Assembly (NCBI RefSeq): GCF_026914265.1
Contig: NC_069125.1
Span: forward strand, 23,610,966 to 23,674,965
From: Mya arenaria
Lineage: Eukaryota; Mollusca; Bivalvia; Myida; Myidae
Length of the DNA: 64,000 nt
Direction of reading: 5' to 3'
A program made the position numbers and the translations under genes. The notes under the pieces were generated by a model. That model saw only the letters and a list, made by a program, of their open reading frames with translations. It was not told the origin of the DNA and made no database searches. Below are positions 35,301-46,830 of this stretch, piece after piece. Each line of letters opens with the position of its first letter. Within the stretch, counting starts at the first letter, position 1.

Positions 35301-38205
35301 CTGTTTTTTCTCACACATTTCTATTTTCAATGTCTCTGGAGCGTTAATGTTACACTGACATTTTATTTTCCTATATCGGTTGCGCTTTGTCCTGATATCT
35401 CCAACAGTTCAAGTGGAACCTAATGTAGTAACGATCAGGGGATTGTACATGTATTGACGTATATCTGTATAACAAGCTAGGACTTATTGGGTTGCTAAAG
35501 TAATTGCGTTGCCATGGATGCAACCTTAAACAAAGCATTGTTATGTAAAACAAATCAGTAATTCATACATTTATAGAGGCATTTTAGTGTTTATAAGAAA
35601 TACTATGTAACTTCTTACACAAAGTTCAACACGGGAGTCAAAATAAATAAGAATATTTCTTATTCAGATAAAGAGGGAAATGTTTGTTTCAGTTTAAAGT
35701 CGTAATAATATTTCACTGAGTGAGCACCACAACCTATATTTCACTTAAGGTGATCACGAGTTGAAATATATTGCTATCTTACACTGAAACAATTTTTTTT
35801 TTATTATTAAAATGCCTAAAATTGGAAATTTAAGACTTTTGAAAAAATGTTTTCGGTTACAGACGGGTTGTTCCATTTACTGAATCGGTAAGAAAGGATA
35901 ACTCTTCTTGAATGAAATAATGAACTATTGGTGTAAATATAAGGAATGAATTTGCGGGGTTGATGTCATTATCGGGGATATGAACGCAATTGGGCTGGTC
36001 AAAGTTCGGACTCCACACACTTAGACCAGCCCAATTGCGTTCATACCCCGATAATGACATCAACCCCGCAATTCATTCCTTAAATCAACCATCTTTGTTA
36101 ATGCAAAGTGAATATTAATTGGATGTCCGACTGGCAAAATGGCCTCCTTTGTCATTGTCAAGTATTAAATCATATCTGACATTTGATTTAACATCGATAT
36201 TACAGAGTTTTAAATTGCTGGCTCTAAACAGAACAATATTACAATTATTAATGATTGTGTTTGTAATTAAAACGTGTTTACAATAGAAATCTTGGCGGAA
36301 GAGGAAGATAACATAACATATAAAACATATTTATTTTTTAATTAAGATAACATTTAGTTAAACTCATCAATACTATCAGCGTTTAGATGGAATCAAGATT
36401 GTAATAACACCTAAAAAAAACACTGATCAAATATTTATAGTCTCTTTCAAAATGGATTTTTTTATCTATTTTCTTATTGAATGTACAGAAGACTGTCATC
36501 ATAACTACCAATCATCCATGACAATGCAATGTTAATGTAAATTGATTGTCGGATTGACATCAATGGCCTCCCTTGTCATTTTCAATTATTAAATCATTAC
36601 TGGCATTGAGTTTAACATTGATTTTACAATTTTTCCAATTGCTGGGAGGATGGCTTTATTTATTTTCTCACCTGAAAAGAAAAGCGTTGGTTTATTGAAA
36701 GCGAATTGATCTTGTATCATTTTTCAAAACAGTAGTACAATGATTAATAACTGACTTAGTGTACATTCTGTTTGCTAGAAAGCGACACTCGACAGCCTGT
36801 TTCAATAGATTTATTGGCCCGAAATATTCACATGATAAAACTGTATTTTCTATTTACATTTCCAGGTAAATTCTCCATAGATATGAAGTTCAATCCTCCT
36901 CCAACCAGCGAAACGCTTCTCGGAAATCCCGGAGTTGTACGAACATATGTTCCAGTGACATCGTCCTCTCCAAAGAAGGGGTCAGGCAACAAAGCAAGTT
37001 CTTTTTTACATCGATCTGATAGCAATGTTGGCGGCAAGACGGACGGTATTAACGGTAAGAGGAAACCAGAAAATAACACAACTAAAATTAAAGAAACCTT
37101 AGACCAAGAGTCAATGCTGAACGAACCCAATAGAAATCCAACGTATGTGCTCCGAAATAGCGCTTTGTGGCACCAAACAAACGTTATGATTGATGAACTA
37201 CCGCTTGAAGTGGGATTTCAGCCTGAAATGGATGAAGAATTTCCAACGATTCCAAACGGTAAACCGCGGATACCTCACAATGTTCACCAAATGTGGATAA
37301 AACAGAATAACACCAGTTACGGGGAAAATACTTCAGACTTATCGGTACCTGACACTTACGTGGATAATATGCAGTCTTTTATGAAGCACAATCCACACTG
37401 GAAATACTATTTTTGGACGCACAGCACTGCTCGTCAGCTCATAGCTGATAAACATCCCTACTTACTCGCGTTCTTTGACAATGCAACCGAGGCTGTTGTT
37501 AAGGCAGATCTGACACGTTATGTTGCCATATACGAGATTGGGGGACTTTATGTTGATTTGGACACAGCTTGTCTTAGACCACTGGATATTGTCACAAAGA
37601 AGTACTCTTGCATGTTGGTGCTAGCCCCTTTTGAAAATGCTGCCTGTATGTCGAATCGACCATATCAGATTTGCAATGGAGAGTTTTTCTGTAAGCCTAA
37701 ACATCCTTTCTTCAAACAAATTCTACAAGAAATTGGAAGAAAAAAGTTAAACGCCAAAAATCAACTTATTATTGGCCCAGGTTTCATCACAGGTCAATAT
37801 CGCATCTACCAAAATATTAGCGATAAAGAACAATATAGAGTAGATATTCATCAAAATACCACAACACCATTTATGTACAAAGGTGCACTGCCAGACACGG
37901 ACGAGGCTGGAATATATATTCCGAACACAAGATACTTTCTTGATCAGCCGCACCCAATTTTGAAAGTCGGTGTAAGAAAACGGTGCAGCAATGTGACTGC
38001 TCATAACACTCTTGTGAAGAGAATGTGTGCAATTGTTGAAACACGAGGCTTTGTCAGAGAGCCGGGGCCCTTTACATTTCTTACTCACGCTTATTCCTAT
38101 TCGTTCAGTAAAGTTAACCAAAAAAAGAATAAAACATACATTCTTGTCCGTGATATCATTCCAAGTTTTATTACCTATAAAATAAAGAGAGACGTATTAG
38201 GATAG
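29370..38205 (+). CDS. GT32-like glycosyltransferase, copy 1 (type II membrane protein)
   Basis: There are two exons, 29370-29436 (67 nt) and 36866-38205, joined in phase 1, giving 468 aa. The N-terminus (MKRVTF) leads into one hydrophobic segment, a signal anchor. A variable polar stem follows (about residues 24-90), then the catalytic region. This has PRIPHNVHQMWI, a DNATEAVVKADLTRY run, and the DXD motif in GGLYVDLDTACLRPLD, which binds metal and nucleotide sugar in the Gly_transf_sug/GT32 family. Several N-glycosylation sequons (NNTS, NATE, NTTT, NVT) fit a Golgi lumenal enzyme. Donor sugar and acceptor are unknown. The 7.4-kb intron holds a minisatellite, a complete Mutator-like transposon and a perfect hairpin. 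A poly(A) signal lies at 38600-38605, after a MITE in the 3'UTR. Pairing with the exon at 29370, not 24033, rests on proximity. Confidence 0.8.
29897..30720. repeat. 21-bp minisatellite in the first intron of glycosyltransferase copy 1
   Basis: About 39 units of TATGTCTACCACCTCAGCC(TA), with some units shortened or changed to TATC. As 21 is a multiple of 3, the array reads as an open frame of (MSTTSAY)n, 275 codons. It lacks any other coding sign and lies inside an intron. Confidence 0.95.
30721..32266. other. Intron sequence, nothing coding
   Basis: AT-rich. Some blocks, for example TGTATTGCAATAACC near 32150, are also found in the introns of copies 2 (about 44835) and 3 (about 56444), so part of this intron is shared by descent. 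Confidence 0.5.
32267..32366 (+). repeat. Short dispersed repeat shared with 43775-43920, host of a Mutator insertion
   Basis: The block TTGGAGGATTATCCAAACCC...TTTCGGTTCT...GGAGCCGCCCCTG matches, with divergence, 43780-43915 (AAGGAGGAGCCCAAACCCC...TTTCGGTTCT...GGATTCGTCCCTG). The Mutator-like element sits right after its CCCTG. Confidence 0.55.
32759..32977. repeat. 73-bp tandem repeat, three units, at the 5' side of the MULE transposase gene
   Basis: Units start near 32759, 32831 and 32904 with ACAATTAAAGCAATC(T/C)CGATCGCGCTA and include TGCATGATATCAAAGAAG. The last unit runs into the open frame of the transposase exon, so the duplication has copied an exon start or a promoter element. Confidence 0.8.
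32912..34437 (+). CDS. MULE transposase (DDE), at least four exons
   Basis: Exons are about 32912-33058 (5' end unresolved), 33307-33528, 33617-33852 and 34050-34437, all with GT/AG junctions and matching phases. The MULE DDE core is visible: the first Asp in WFMDGTHSTAPQQF, the second in VVTDYEMAIHNAV, then GCFYHLTQSTWRYLQ, and the Glu in NNVCEAWNNGF. The C-terminal part (NGQKTVEEFLQAIGG) is basic to mixed. No stop or frameshift is seen in these exons, so the protein may be functional. An N-terminal zinc-binding domain (such as FLYWCH), often found in this family, is not visible. Either an exon upstream escaped me or it is absent. Confidence 0.8.
35006..36865. other. Rest of the first intron of glycosyltransferase copy 1
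   Basis: AT-rich. The stretch 35020-35320 and 36700-36865 resemble the matching intron parts of copies 2 and 3, for example AGCTAGGACT-AATTGGGTTG at 35475, 45297 and 57169. It ends in a pyrimidine tract and AG at 36864-36865. It includes a hairpin listed separately. Confidence 0.5.
35941..36081. repeat. Near-perfect hairpin, 58-60 bp arms
   Basis: The arm at 35941-36000 (AAGGAATGAATTTGCGGGGT...) is the reverse complement of 36024-36081 with only two 1-nt length differences. The loop is 23 nt. There is no ORF beyond its shadow. It could be a minimal foldback MITE or a hairpin-RNA source within the intron. Confidence 0.9.
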
Positions 38206-38213
38206 CTTGTTAA

Positions 38214-38556
38214 AGCTGCATTCTCACAGACTGAACGTTATGACAACTTTTGTATTTGTTGTCTTTGAACGAGCCAATTTTTGTGGGATTCCATGGAAAC
38301 CAGTTATATAAGATTGCTGCCAAAAATTAGATCGCAGATTTTTTATTGAAGTTAAAAAATGATGTTTTATGCATTTTCCTAACGGTTTAAGCCATAAAAC
38401 ATTAAATTTGGAACGGAAATATGAAAATCTACGGTCTGATTTTTTGTCAGCAAACTGATATCATTGGTTTGCAGATATTTATGGAAAAATTTGCTATTTC
38501 CAAGACAAAAATAAAAAAAAATATTGTAAAAATGATATATCTGTGAGAGTGCAGCT
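38214..38556. mobile_element. 343-bp MITE with TTAA target duplication in the 3'UTR of copy 1
   Basis: The termini AGCTGCATTCTCACAGA and the reverse complement of TCTGTGAGAGTGCAGCT match except for one base. TTAA flanks both ends (38210-38213, 38557-38560). The same place in copy 3 reads GATTGTTAAGCTAAATTG without the insert, so the empty site with a single TTAA is visible. TTAA targeting suggests mobilisation by a piggyBac-type transposase. A diverged relative is at 23170-23527. Confidence 0.9.
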
Positions 38557-38560
38557 TTAA

Positions 38561-39470
38561 GCCAAAATCGTATTATTTGCTTAATTGACAAATCAATGCA
38601 ATAAATGACATATTTGTTTGTTTATGTTGTCGATGATGAAGCAAGTGCACATCTAAAATCATGCGTCAACTCACCTTTATTTCCAATTGGAAAGTACACA
38701 ATTATACAATATGACCTGGTACTTCTAGAAAATCAGCTTACAATTAGGATGAGTCTTTACGACTTATTTTACATTAAAATGTCCCTTAAACAACACTCGC
38801 ATATCTTTGCCTACAGTGGACTCCTCTACCTTTGCTGGCCGTTGCAAACTTTGACCATGTTTACATAGACGATATTATATATACTTTCGTCACTCTGGCA
38901 ATGTTACTATGTTTAAGAGTTGCGTAAAAAGCGCAGTTTCCGCTAAGACGAATGTATTAGGCTATCAACTATGATGAACATTTCCCACAACGCGGCGAAA
39001 AACATACCATACATCCGTTATTGTACATTATCATAAAAACGTTGTTCAATATATTTTATATATATATAAGTTTCGTTCTATTTGTTCATGATTGTTATTA
39101 TTTATTTGTAGAAAATCGCATTTTTTACGCCACCAAATCCTGTCACATTTTACTGCTGAAATTCTCAGTAGTCACCACAGACGATCTAGGGAGAGGGGAA
39201 TTCCCAGAGCGTGCCCCCCCCCCCCCCCCCGACATGCTTGCTGCATTCTTGCTACGCCTTTAGCTGTTTTTTATTCTCCATTTAATACTATAATGGAACT
39301 ACTACGGACGGACATGCGTTTATATGCTCAAAATCACGAAACAAAATCCACTTGTCGTGTACAAATTTACAAATATCGTTACCGGTAAATGTTCATGCTA
39401 CCACCCTCGAACGATCACTGACAAAATAAAAAAAACGTGGGGGTAAACTACTTTATGTGACTGCAAACTA
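38561..39470. other. 3' end of copy 1 and spacer
   Basis: Contains the AATAAA at 38600-38605 for copy 1 and flanking sequence shared with copies 2 and 3 (CTTTGCTGGCCGTTGCAA near 38829). A C-run lies at 39213-39230. No gene is seen. Confidence 0.5.
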
Positions 39471-39799
39471 ATACTTTCAATAGAAGCGAAAATGAATTTG
39501 TAAGCTTGAACAGATCCAGCAGCATCCTGCAGACGATAAAATAAAACGCAAAACAATAATATTTGCAAAAGTACACGCTCGTGTTTTTGAAAAAAGTGAA
39601 CTTTTTTGTAAGACGAAACAAAGTGTGGCAAATCAGTAGGAGAGTAAAAACTAAGATACCAAAAACTGAAATTCTTCAGCCAATGTTGATTTATGCTCAA
39701 ATGTCGTCTGAAATACCACAATTTCCACAAGCGTTAGCTACAGCTTTGTTATTGCGTGATATATTATTTAATGGTCAAAATATCCACTACGTCCTCTCC

Positions 39800-39890
39800 A
39801 AGTTTCGACGGACTTGTGGTTAAAGCGTCCGTTTTCTAATTAATTTTCTTGATTAAATCGGCGCGAGTTCAAACCCCAGAGAGCTCAACC
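39800..39890 (+). mobile_element. tRNA-like SINE head
   Basis: An A-box-like CTTGTGGTTAAAGCGTCCG and a B-box-like GCGAGTTCAAACCCC are about 40 bp apart. The cloverleaf is decayed. A paralogous copy within the segmental duplication is at 52500-52585. Confidence 0.45.
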
Positions 39891-39954
39891 GCCAAAAAAC
39901 TAAAACACTATATACTATATTTAAATAAAGAAGTAGAATTAGTCGTCGAAGCAG

Positions 39955-40050
39955 CAGTAGCACCAGCAGCAGCAGCAGCAGCAACAACAACAACAACAAC
40001 AACTAACATCAGCAACCGTAGCCGGAGCAGTAGTTGTAGTATCAGGTATA
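39955..40050. repeat. CAG/CAA triplet microsatellite
   Basis: Short compound repeat of GCAGCAG and CAACAAC types, with a longer orthologous block at 53165-53285 in the partner unit. Confidence 0.85.
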
Positions 40051-40549
40051 CATGTAGTTTTAATCATTAAAATATAATTAAGTAGATACGATCAATAATG
40101 TTAGAAATAAGAAAAGAATCATGTTAAAACGACAAGATCTTTACAGCGGTGTCGAGTTAACTTGGCATTAGAAATGTATTTCTGAAAGGTAAAAAAAGTA
40201 CTAGAAGCTTTCAATATAAAATTCACTTTCATATTTCAGTTGACATCTTTGAGTCCTCTTGATTGTTTGCTAGCCCGTTCAAACGAATATATGTATCTTC
40301 AAGGGCTTAGGCAAAGTCAGAATGAACGGAGTATGATCAATATGCCTCCATTGAAGTTTAAATTCAATTTAAAATTGATTAAGGTATTCGATGTACAATA
40401 TAGCTTTCAATGGTATTGTCCTATTGTCAACATATAACGGTTTCATTATACAATACGCTGGTATTGGTTCTACTTCAATAATGAAATTAAAAGAGCCAGA
40501 CCAGCATACCAAAATTATACAATTATGTAGAGCCATGCTTAGAAATTAA

Positions 40550-41300
40550 ACAAGATGGCCAACATGGCCATATATCGCTCACCTGAGCCAAACGTTCATG
40601 TCGCTCTAGACATTTCTAACCAGAAAGGACAACAGCAATTTGGCTAGTTATCGGACACTTTCGAAGTACTATGACCATACACATTCTGACAAAATTAGGT
40701 GATGATTGGGCAAATGCTTGTAAAGTAATTGGTCGGACAAGAGCAATTGTAGGTATTTTTGTTTTGAAATTAAAGGGTGATAACTATTGAGTGACTACAG
40801 CGATTTGGCTGGTTATCAAACTTGTCCGAGATATTATGCCTATCCACATTCTGAACAAAGTGGTAACTAGTCCCGTCCTGACAACCATGTCTTCGTATGA
40901 ATCAAAATGGTGTAAAGGAATTTGACAGAGCGTCACCTTAGGAGCATATCTGTGAACTTATTTTTAATCTGGCCAATAGTTTCTGACGACAAGATTTGTT
41001 TAAATGTTCTCCATAGAGACATACATTTGTATAATGAATAGTAACCCTGCACCTTGCGGACATGTTTTTTTACGAATCCCCATGGCGTGAAGAAATTTAA
41101 TACACGGTTACCTCAGGAACATTTCTGTGAAATTATTTCAAAATCGGGCCAATAGTTTCTGAAGAGAAGATTTTAGAAGTAAGGTGATAAAAATGATAGA
41201 GGGTTACTTAAGGATAATGTCTGTGAAATTAACTAATTCATATACTCAACCTCAAACTTGATCCCAACATTTGTCAATAAAAGGCAAATCTAAGACATAA
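40550..41300. repeat. Dispersed repeat, partly shared with 53450-54010
   Basis: Contains TATCGCTCACCTGAGCC and repeated modules such as ATTCTGAACAAA and GGGCCAATAGTTTCTGA(A/C)GA. The second half is present in the partner unit; the first part is not. It resembles common molluscan dispersed repeats; the class is unknown. Confidence 0.55.
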
Positions 41301-41639
41301 GTAAATGAAGAAAATGAAATGAGTTCAAAATCATCTATCTATATATGTACAGCGGGTGTTTATAAGTGAGTCATTAAAATGGAAATGGGAGCTGACTGCT
41401 AACTTGCCTTTGGTGGTCAATTTTGAGATTTATCTGTCTGTTTTTTCCTTTTTGCTTAGCATTGTCATTGACATAAATTAAGTTTTTAATTCTTTTTTTA
41501 ATTCTGGAAATGCTCTTCAATGCTTTTGCCTTAAAATTGTATTATCTTTGGCAAATGATAGACATTTTCAAGGAAAATTGCTGGGATATTGCAAATAATT
41601 CAATCTGGTGTGAGCAAACTTGTGAAAACCTCTTGTACA

Positions 41640-42430
41640 AGGGAAAAGGTAGATAATGCATCACGCATTGGAAGACATTTGACAAAGGGTGACTGTCAGA
41701 TTGTGAGAGTGGCTAGGAGAACTCTCTTAGCGGACGGGATGAATAATTTGTCTTAACAATTTTCATCTAAAACGGTTGGGCTTCAATTGAGATTTCATGA
41801 ATTTATAAGAAAAAATAAGGATGACACTTACTATCAATATCAGTTAACTGAAAAGTCGTGTTCTTGGTGTAAGCAGAAATTACATTGGAACCCCACTGAA
41901 AAAGCAGAGAAAAACGGTGACATTTAGCGATGAAACACAGGTAAAACTAGACAGCGAAAACGACTGAACTAATGAAAACAAATGCAGTATGGAGTCCATA
42001 ATGCCTAGGTTAGCGTAGAGGCAGCTGTGTTTGCTATAGTTTTGGTGAAGTCTGACTTACAGTGGGGTGGGAACTTTGGAAGGTGTTGAGTTAAATATAG
42101 AAATATATAGACTGACTAGACAGTAACCTTTGGCATGTTATTTCCATGAACATTCCGAAAGTTAACTATATTTTTCAAGGGAATACTGCCCCGGTGCACA
42201 CATCAAAGAGGACCACTCAATGGAAAACGGATAAGAGCTTTTCCTGTATGTCTTGGCCTTCTCAGCGCCATGACACCAATATAATCGACAATGTGTGACG
42301 TACAATCAAAATCAAACTTGGAAACAAGAAACATATGATCAAATAAAAAATAATAGCCCATTGAAGAAATTGAGAAAAAATTGTTAAGATTTCCCATAGC
42401 CAAAGCCTGTATGTCATCTGTTTTTCGATG
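41640..42430 (+). mobile_element. Tc1/mariner-like transposon relic
   Basis: Translations in several frames give the Tc1-type landmarks GEVxLTV, a TAPVHTSKRTTQW stretch (the second Asp region, here changed to T-A-P) and WPSQRHDTNIIDNVW, which corresponds to the WPAxSPDLNPIENVW motif. The coding frame is broken by stops and frameshifts, and no terminal inverted repeats could be assigned. The same relic lies at 54530-55320, so the insertion predates the segmental duplication. Confidence 0.75.
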
Positions 42431-43020
42431 TATCCAACAAGTGATAGTCAGTAGAGATATTAACCAGTAATGAGTTAACATTATGCTCATACAATTGATC
42501 TACAGTTTATTGTAACATAACAGGTGCTTGTTTTGGCAGCCATTTTGATGACTCTCTTATGGCCAGCTACTGTAGCTCCACACAGTAAAACGAAAACATA
42601 AAATGTTTTTTTATCAAACTTGTTGTTGAAAGAACAAATATGAAAAAAAATGATAAGTTAACATTTGTGCGATAATCATCGAGTAAAAAATTGTCAGTCA
42701 ACTTTTTTGTGCATAATGCTTACAATGTACATGTTTAAAAAGGTATTACAAGATCACGAAAACTGATATTCTAGCGAGTATCAGTAAGCCTATAAATAAA
42801 GGTTTTGCAAATGTCATATACCCAATGGAAACTGTTACGTGTACGTGTAGCTGGACGTACACGTTATGCTCCACAACCTCTCTTATGTTTTAAAATTAAC
42901 CCATATATGTCCATGCGTCAAGAGCTCAACGCGGCGCTATAGCTAATCAGAGTTATAGATGCAACAATTGTTTCAATGCATAAAGGTATCTGTTACACCT
43001 TAGGCTCCATCCCAGTACGG
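42431..43020. other. Spacer before glycosyltransferase copy 2
   Basis: AT-rich, no ORF. A GTACGTGTAGCTGGACGTACAC block near 42841 also occurs near 55353 in the partner unit and contains a short palindromic core. Confidence 0.4.
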
Positions 43021-43021
43021 G

Positions 43022-43098
43022 TTGAAGCATTTTGATCACTCGATCGCTATAAGGAAGTACGGGTTTAACCATTTTGATCACTCGATCGCTATAAGGAC
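43022..43098 (+). promoter_or_regulatory. Core promoter of copy 2 with a tandem duplicated TATA-like box
   Basis: CATTTTGATCACTCGATCGC-TATAAGGA occurs twice in a row about 42 bp apart (TATAAGG at about 43048 and 43090). The same block occurs once before copy 3 (near 55545-55568). The second TATAAGG lies 47 bp before the ATG at 43137, leaving room for a very short 5'UTR. Conservation between copies, while the surrounding sequence has drifted, supports function. Confidence 0.55.
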
Positions 43099-43136
43099 AT
43101 GTCGTTATATTAGCTTGCTAACTAACACCTATTATT

Positions 43137-46100
43137 ATGAAAGTAAAGGTATTTGCTCTTATTTTGGGTTCACTGTGGACTGGTATGATGTTGTTGTTTT
43201 TCGGTAAGTACTTGATGATATTTCATGAACTATATTATTAGAACATACTGCTCAGTACGAATGTTTTATATTTGTTGTAGTTTATATTATTACAACTGCC
43301 GGATCTCATATATATATTTAGTTTATGGACATTATTTGTTTGCTAGAGTAAATTAGGTTTGAAACAGACGCTCTTATAACTGTAATGCTTCTTTTTCTAA
43401 TGTAATCAGCTTTCAATTCCAGCCATTATTGATAAGAAATCACAAGTTTGATAAAAAATTAGATATATTCCATCTTACTCCATAGTTAATCCTTCTTATT
43501 TTTTTAATTTAGAAGGCTTTCACTGATACGTTTTCCCGATAGATTGATAAGCAGAATATATATTATATCGAAGGGTTCTCTGTTAATCTCATAATATATA
43601 TCATTACCAAGCACGAACATATTCTTTTGAAGCGTGTGAAATGCTAAATTGCTACCAATCAAAATTGGATAGCTAAATATAACAATGCTACATGGAATAC
43701 CAACTAGCGGATTAAACGGAAATCTATGAATATAATACAACAGAATGAATCATTTAAGATTAAATGTAGCCCAAGTATTTAAGGAGGAGCCCAAACCCCA
43801 TCTTACAAAATTTTAAACCATAGAATTTCGGTTCTAGGGGAAAAAAACTCCAAAATTATTCCCCAAGGTTCCCCGCTAACGCCGAATGGTGGATTCGTCC
43901 CTGATACTAGTAGTTCCTCAACTGCATCTATTTAGGGGTCAAGTCCGTTTTTATTTCTGTTGGTACATGTGTTAGCGCCTGTTTTGCCAAACTTATATTT
44001 GCTGATTTGTCACTTGTAGTAAGTTGGTTTTGCAGTTTAAACTACAAAAGCATTTGCAGTTTAAAAATACATGTTTCAAAAGCTATCAAACCAAGCAATC
44101 AGCAATAGACACACTTTACACTACAAATTGAAAAGCCGTGTAATAGTACTCCTATCCTTTGCTTTATTTGCACTCATAAACATAAGATAGTAACTCGTCC
44201 ATGAAGGACATAGCAATTGGCGATAAACATGTTAATGAGACCTCCTACTTAGACTTGTCTTAAATATAAGTTTAATCTCAATATAAGCGTAATCAATTGT
44301 ATGAACGTCATCAAAACAAGTAACAATTTGAAGAAAATAAAAAAAACGCAAAATATTCATATTTACCAAGCCCTTAACGATTTGATTGATAACTTGAAAA
44401 TGAATGAAATACGCTAGGGTAGCGGAGTTAAAATCAACGATAGGATATAGATCATATTAGTTTCCATAAGTAAAATGAAACCTACAAAACATATATAATT
44501 AACTTCAGGGGCCACATTCATCCTTGGATTGGAAAATGGTTTACTGATCCATGGTATGAATGGATTTATGTAGTATTTTATCCCGTTTGGCTTCTTAATT
44601 TTTAAGTCCTAATGCAGCTAAAAGCATAGGCATACCTTAAAATATCTAACTGACTCTACCCTAATCAGCACACATAACCTTTTGTACCGGTATGCGATGG
44701 TTTTAACCTTAACACTTGCCGCTTACCGCCAACAAATACTACTTTAGCAGACGCTTGGGGCCTTGACAGTGCTGTACAATATTATGTGCCAAACAAATGT
44801 CTCGATTAAGGTGCTTTTTTAGCGGCATACCTGTATTGCAATAACCTGGTCAGGTCAATCACCCTAAGCATTTGAATATAAAATCACAATTAATATTTTG
44901 AAACCCAATATCATATCTTAGGAAAATATCAATGGAGGGTAACTAGAAACATCAAAATCAAACCACAAACAATCTTTTCAATCGATATTCTATCAAAACA
45001 TTGAAATGTTTAATACATCAAAAGAGCCATTCTTCCTAGATTGTTAACTGGCATGCAATTACGCGAAAATTCAAGCACACATCTGTATTTGAATCTGAAC
45101 GAACATTATTTTTATGTGTACTTTAAAACAAAACAACAGGGAGTAAATAATTTTGCTGAAAGCCAAACTCAACAAATTTATACCATTCTAAGAATACTTG
45201 ATCTATCTTTTGACAAACAAAAGTACAAAGGTACAAAAAACTTATTTGTGATACAAACTTAGGTTTGACTTTATATTGATGTATATCTGTTTAACAAGCT
45301 AGGACTAATTGGGTTGGTAAATTTATTATGTTTCCATGGATTCAATCATTAACAGAGAATTGTTATATGAAACAAATAAGTGATTCATACATTTATAGAG
45401 GCATTTCAGTGTTTTCTAAAAAAAATACTTATTATTCACTTATTCCTTATTCATATTATTATACTGTTGTTGTTCTTTTCTCATTTAAATTTCCAGGTAA
45501 ATTCGCGATAGATATGAAGTTCAATCCTCCGCCAACCAGCGATACGCTTGTCGGAATTCCCGGAATGGTACGAACATTCATTCCAGTGACATCATCTTCT
45601 CCAAAGAAGGGTCCAGGCAACACAGCAGATTCTCTTACACATCGATCTGATTTCAAAGTTGGCGGCAAAACAGACGGTTATAACAATAAAAAGAAACCAG
45701 AGGGGTACACAACTAAAGTTATAGAAACCTTAGACGAAGATTCGCTGCTGAACGAACCCAATAGAAATCCAACGTATGTGCTCCGAAATAACGCTTTGTG
45801 GCACCAAACAAACGTTATGATTGATGATTTACCGCTTGAAATGGGATTTCAGCCAGAAATGGATGAAGAATTTCCAACGATTCGAAACGGTAAACCGCGG
45901 ATACCTCACAATATTCACCAAATGTGGATAAAACAAGATAATGCCAGTTCCGGGGAAAATACTTCAGACTTATCGGTACCCGACACTTACGTGGATAATA
46001 TGCAGTCTTTTATGCAGCATAATCCACACTGGACTTACTACTTTTGGACGAACAGCATTGCTCGTCAGCTCATAGCTTATAAGCATCCCTACTTACTTGA

Positions 46101-46830
46101 GTTCTTTGACAATGCAACCGAGGCTGTTGTTAAGGCAGATCTGACACGTTATGTTGCCATATACGAGATTGGGGGACTTTACGCTGATTTGGACACAGCT
46201 TGTCTTAGACCACTGGATATTGTCACAAAGAAGTACTCTTGCATGTTGGTGCTAGCCCCTTTTGAAAATGCTGCCTGTATGTCGAATCGACCATATCAGA
46301 TTTGCAATGGAGAGTTTTTCTGTAAGCCTAAACATCCTTTCTTCAAACAAATTCTACAAGAAATTGGAAGAAAAAAGTTAAACGCCAAAAATCAATTTAT
46401 TATTGGGCCAGGTTTTATCACAGGTCAATATCGCATCTACCAAAATATTAGCGATAAAGAACAATACAGAGTTGATATTCATCAAAATACCACAACGCCA
46501 TTTATGTACAAAGGTGCACTGCCAGACACGGACGAGGCTGGAATATATATTCCAAACACAAGATACTTTCTTGACCAGCCGCACCCAATTTTGAAAGTCG
46601 GTGTAAGAAAACGGTGCAGCAATGTGACTGCTCATAACTCTCTTGTGAAGAGAATGTGTGCAATTGTTGAAAAACGAGGCTTTGTCAGAGAGCCGGGGCC
46701 CTTTACATTTCTAACTCACGCTTATTCCTATTCGTTCAGTAAAGTTAACCAAAATAAGAATAAAACATACGTTCTTGTCCGTGATATCATTCCAAGTTTT
46801 ATTACCTATAGAATAAAGAGAGACTTATAA
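43137..46830 (+). CDS. GT32-like glycosyltransferase, copy 2 (type II membrane protein)
   Basis: Exons 43137-43203 (67 nt) and 45497-46830 join in phase 1 to give 466 aa. The N-terminus MKVKVFALIL runs into a hydrophobic signal anchor ending LLFFG. The stem (about residues 24-90) differs from copy 1 at many positions, while the catalytic region is nearly the same protein. The DXD motif is GGLYADLDTACLRPLD (Val to Ala against copy 1), with HQMWI and ADLTRY kept. Sequons are also kept. It is expected in the Golgi transferring a sugar from a nucleotide donor; the substrate is unknown. The intron is only 2.3 kb and lacks the Mutator insertion of copy 1. A poly(A) signal is at 46883-46888. No lesion is seen, so it is probably active. 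Confidence 0.85.
43204..45496. other. Intron of glycosyltransferase copy 2
   Basis: Nothing coding. At 43775-43920 it holds the short repeat that, in copy 1, flanks the Mutator insertion. A single unit of AACACTTGCCGCTTACCG lies near 44711 where copy 3 has five. Confidence 0.6.

Noticed and set aside
37747-38121. Minus-strand ORFs opposite the glycosyltransferase exons (also 46378-46635 and 58216-58590)
   Set aside because: They recur in all copies only because the sense strand is conserved; no independent signal.
38605-38868. 87-codon ORF after copy 1
   Set aside because: The equivalent sequence in copies 2 and 3 is not open, so it is noncoding flank.
39800-39890. Functional tRNA gene
   Set aside because: Only A- and B-box-like motifs remain; acceptor and anticodon stems do not pair.
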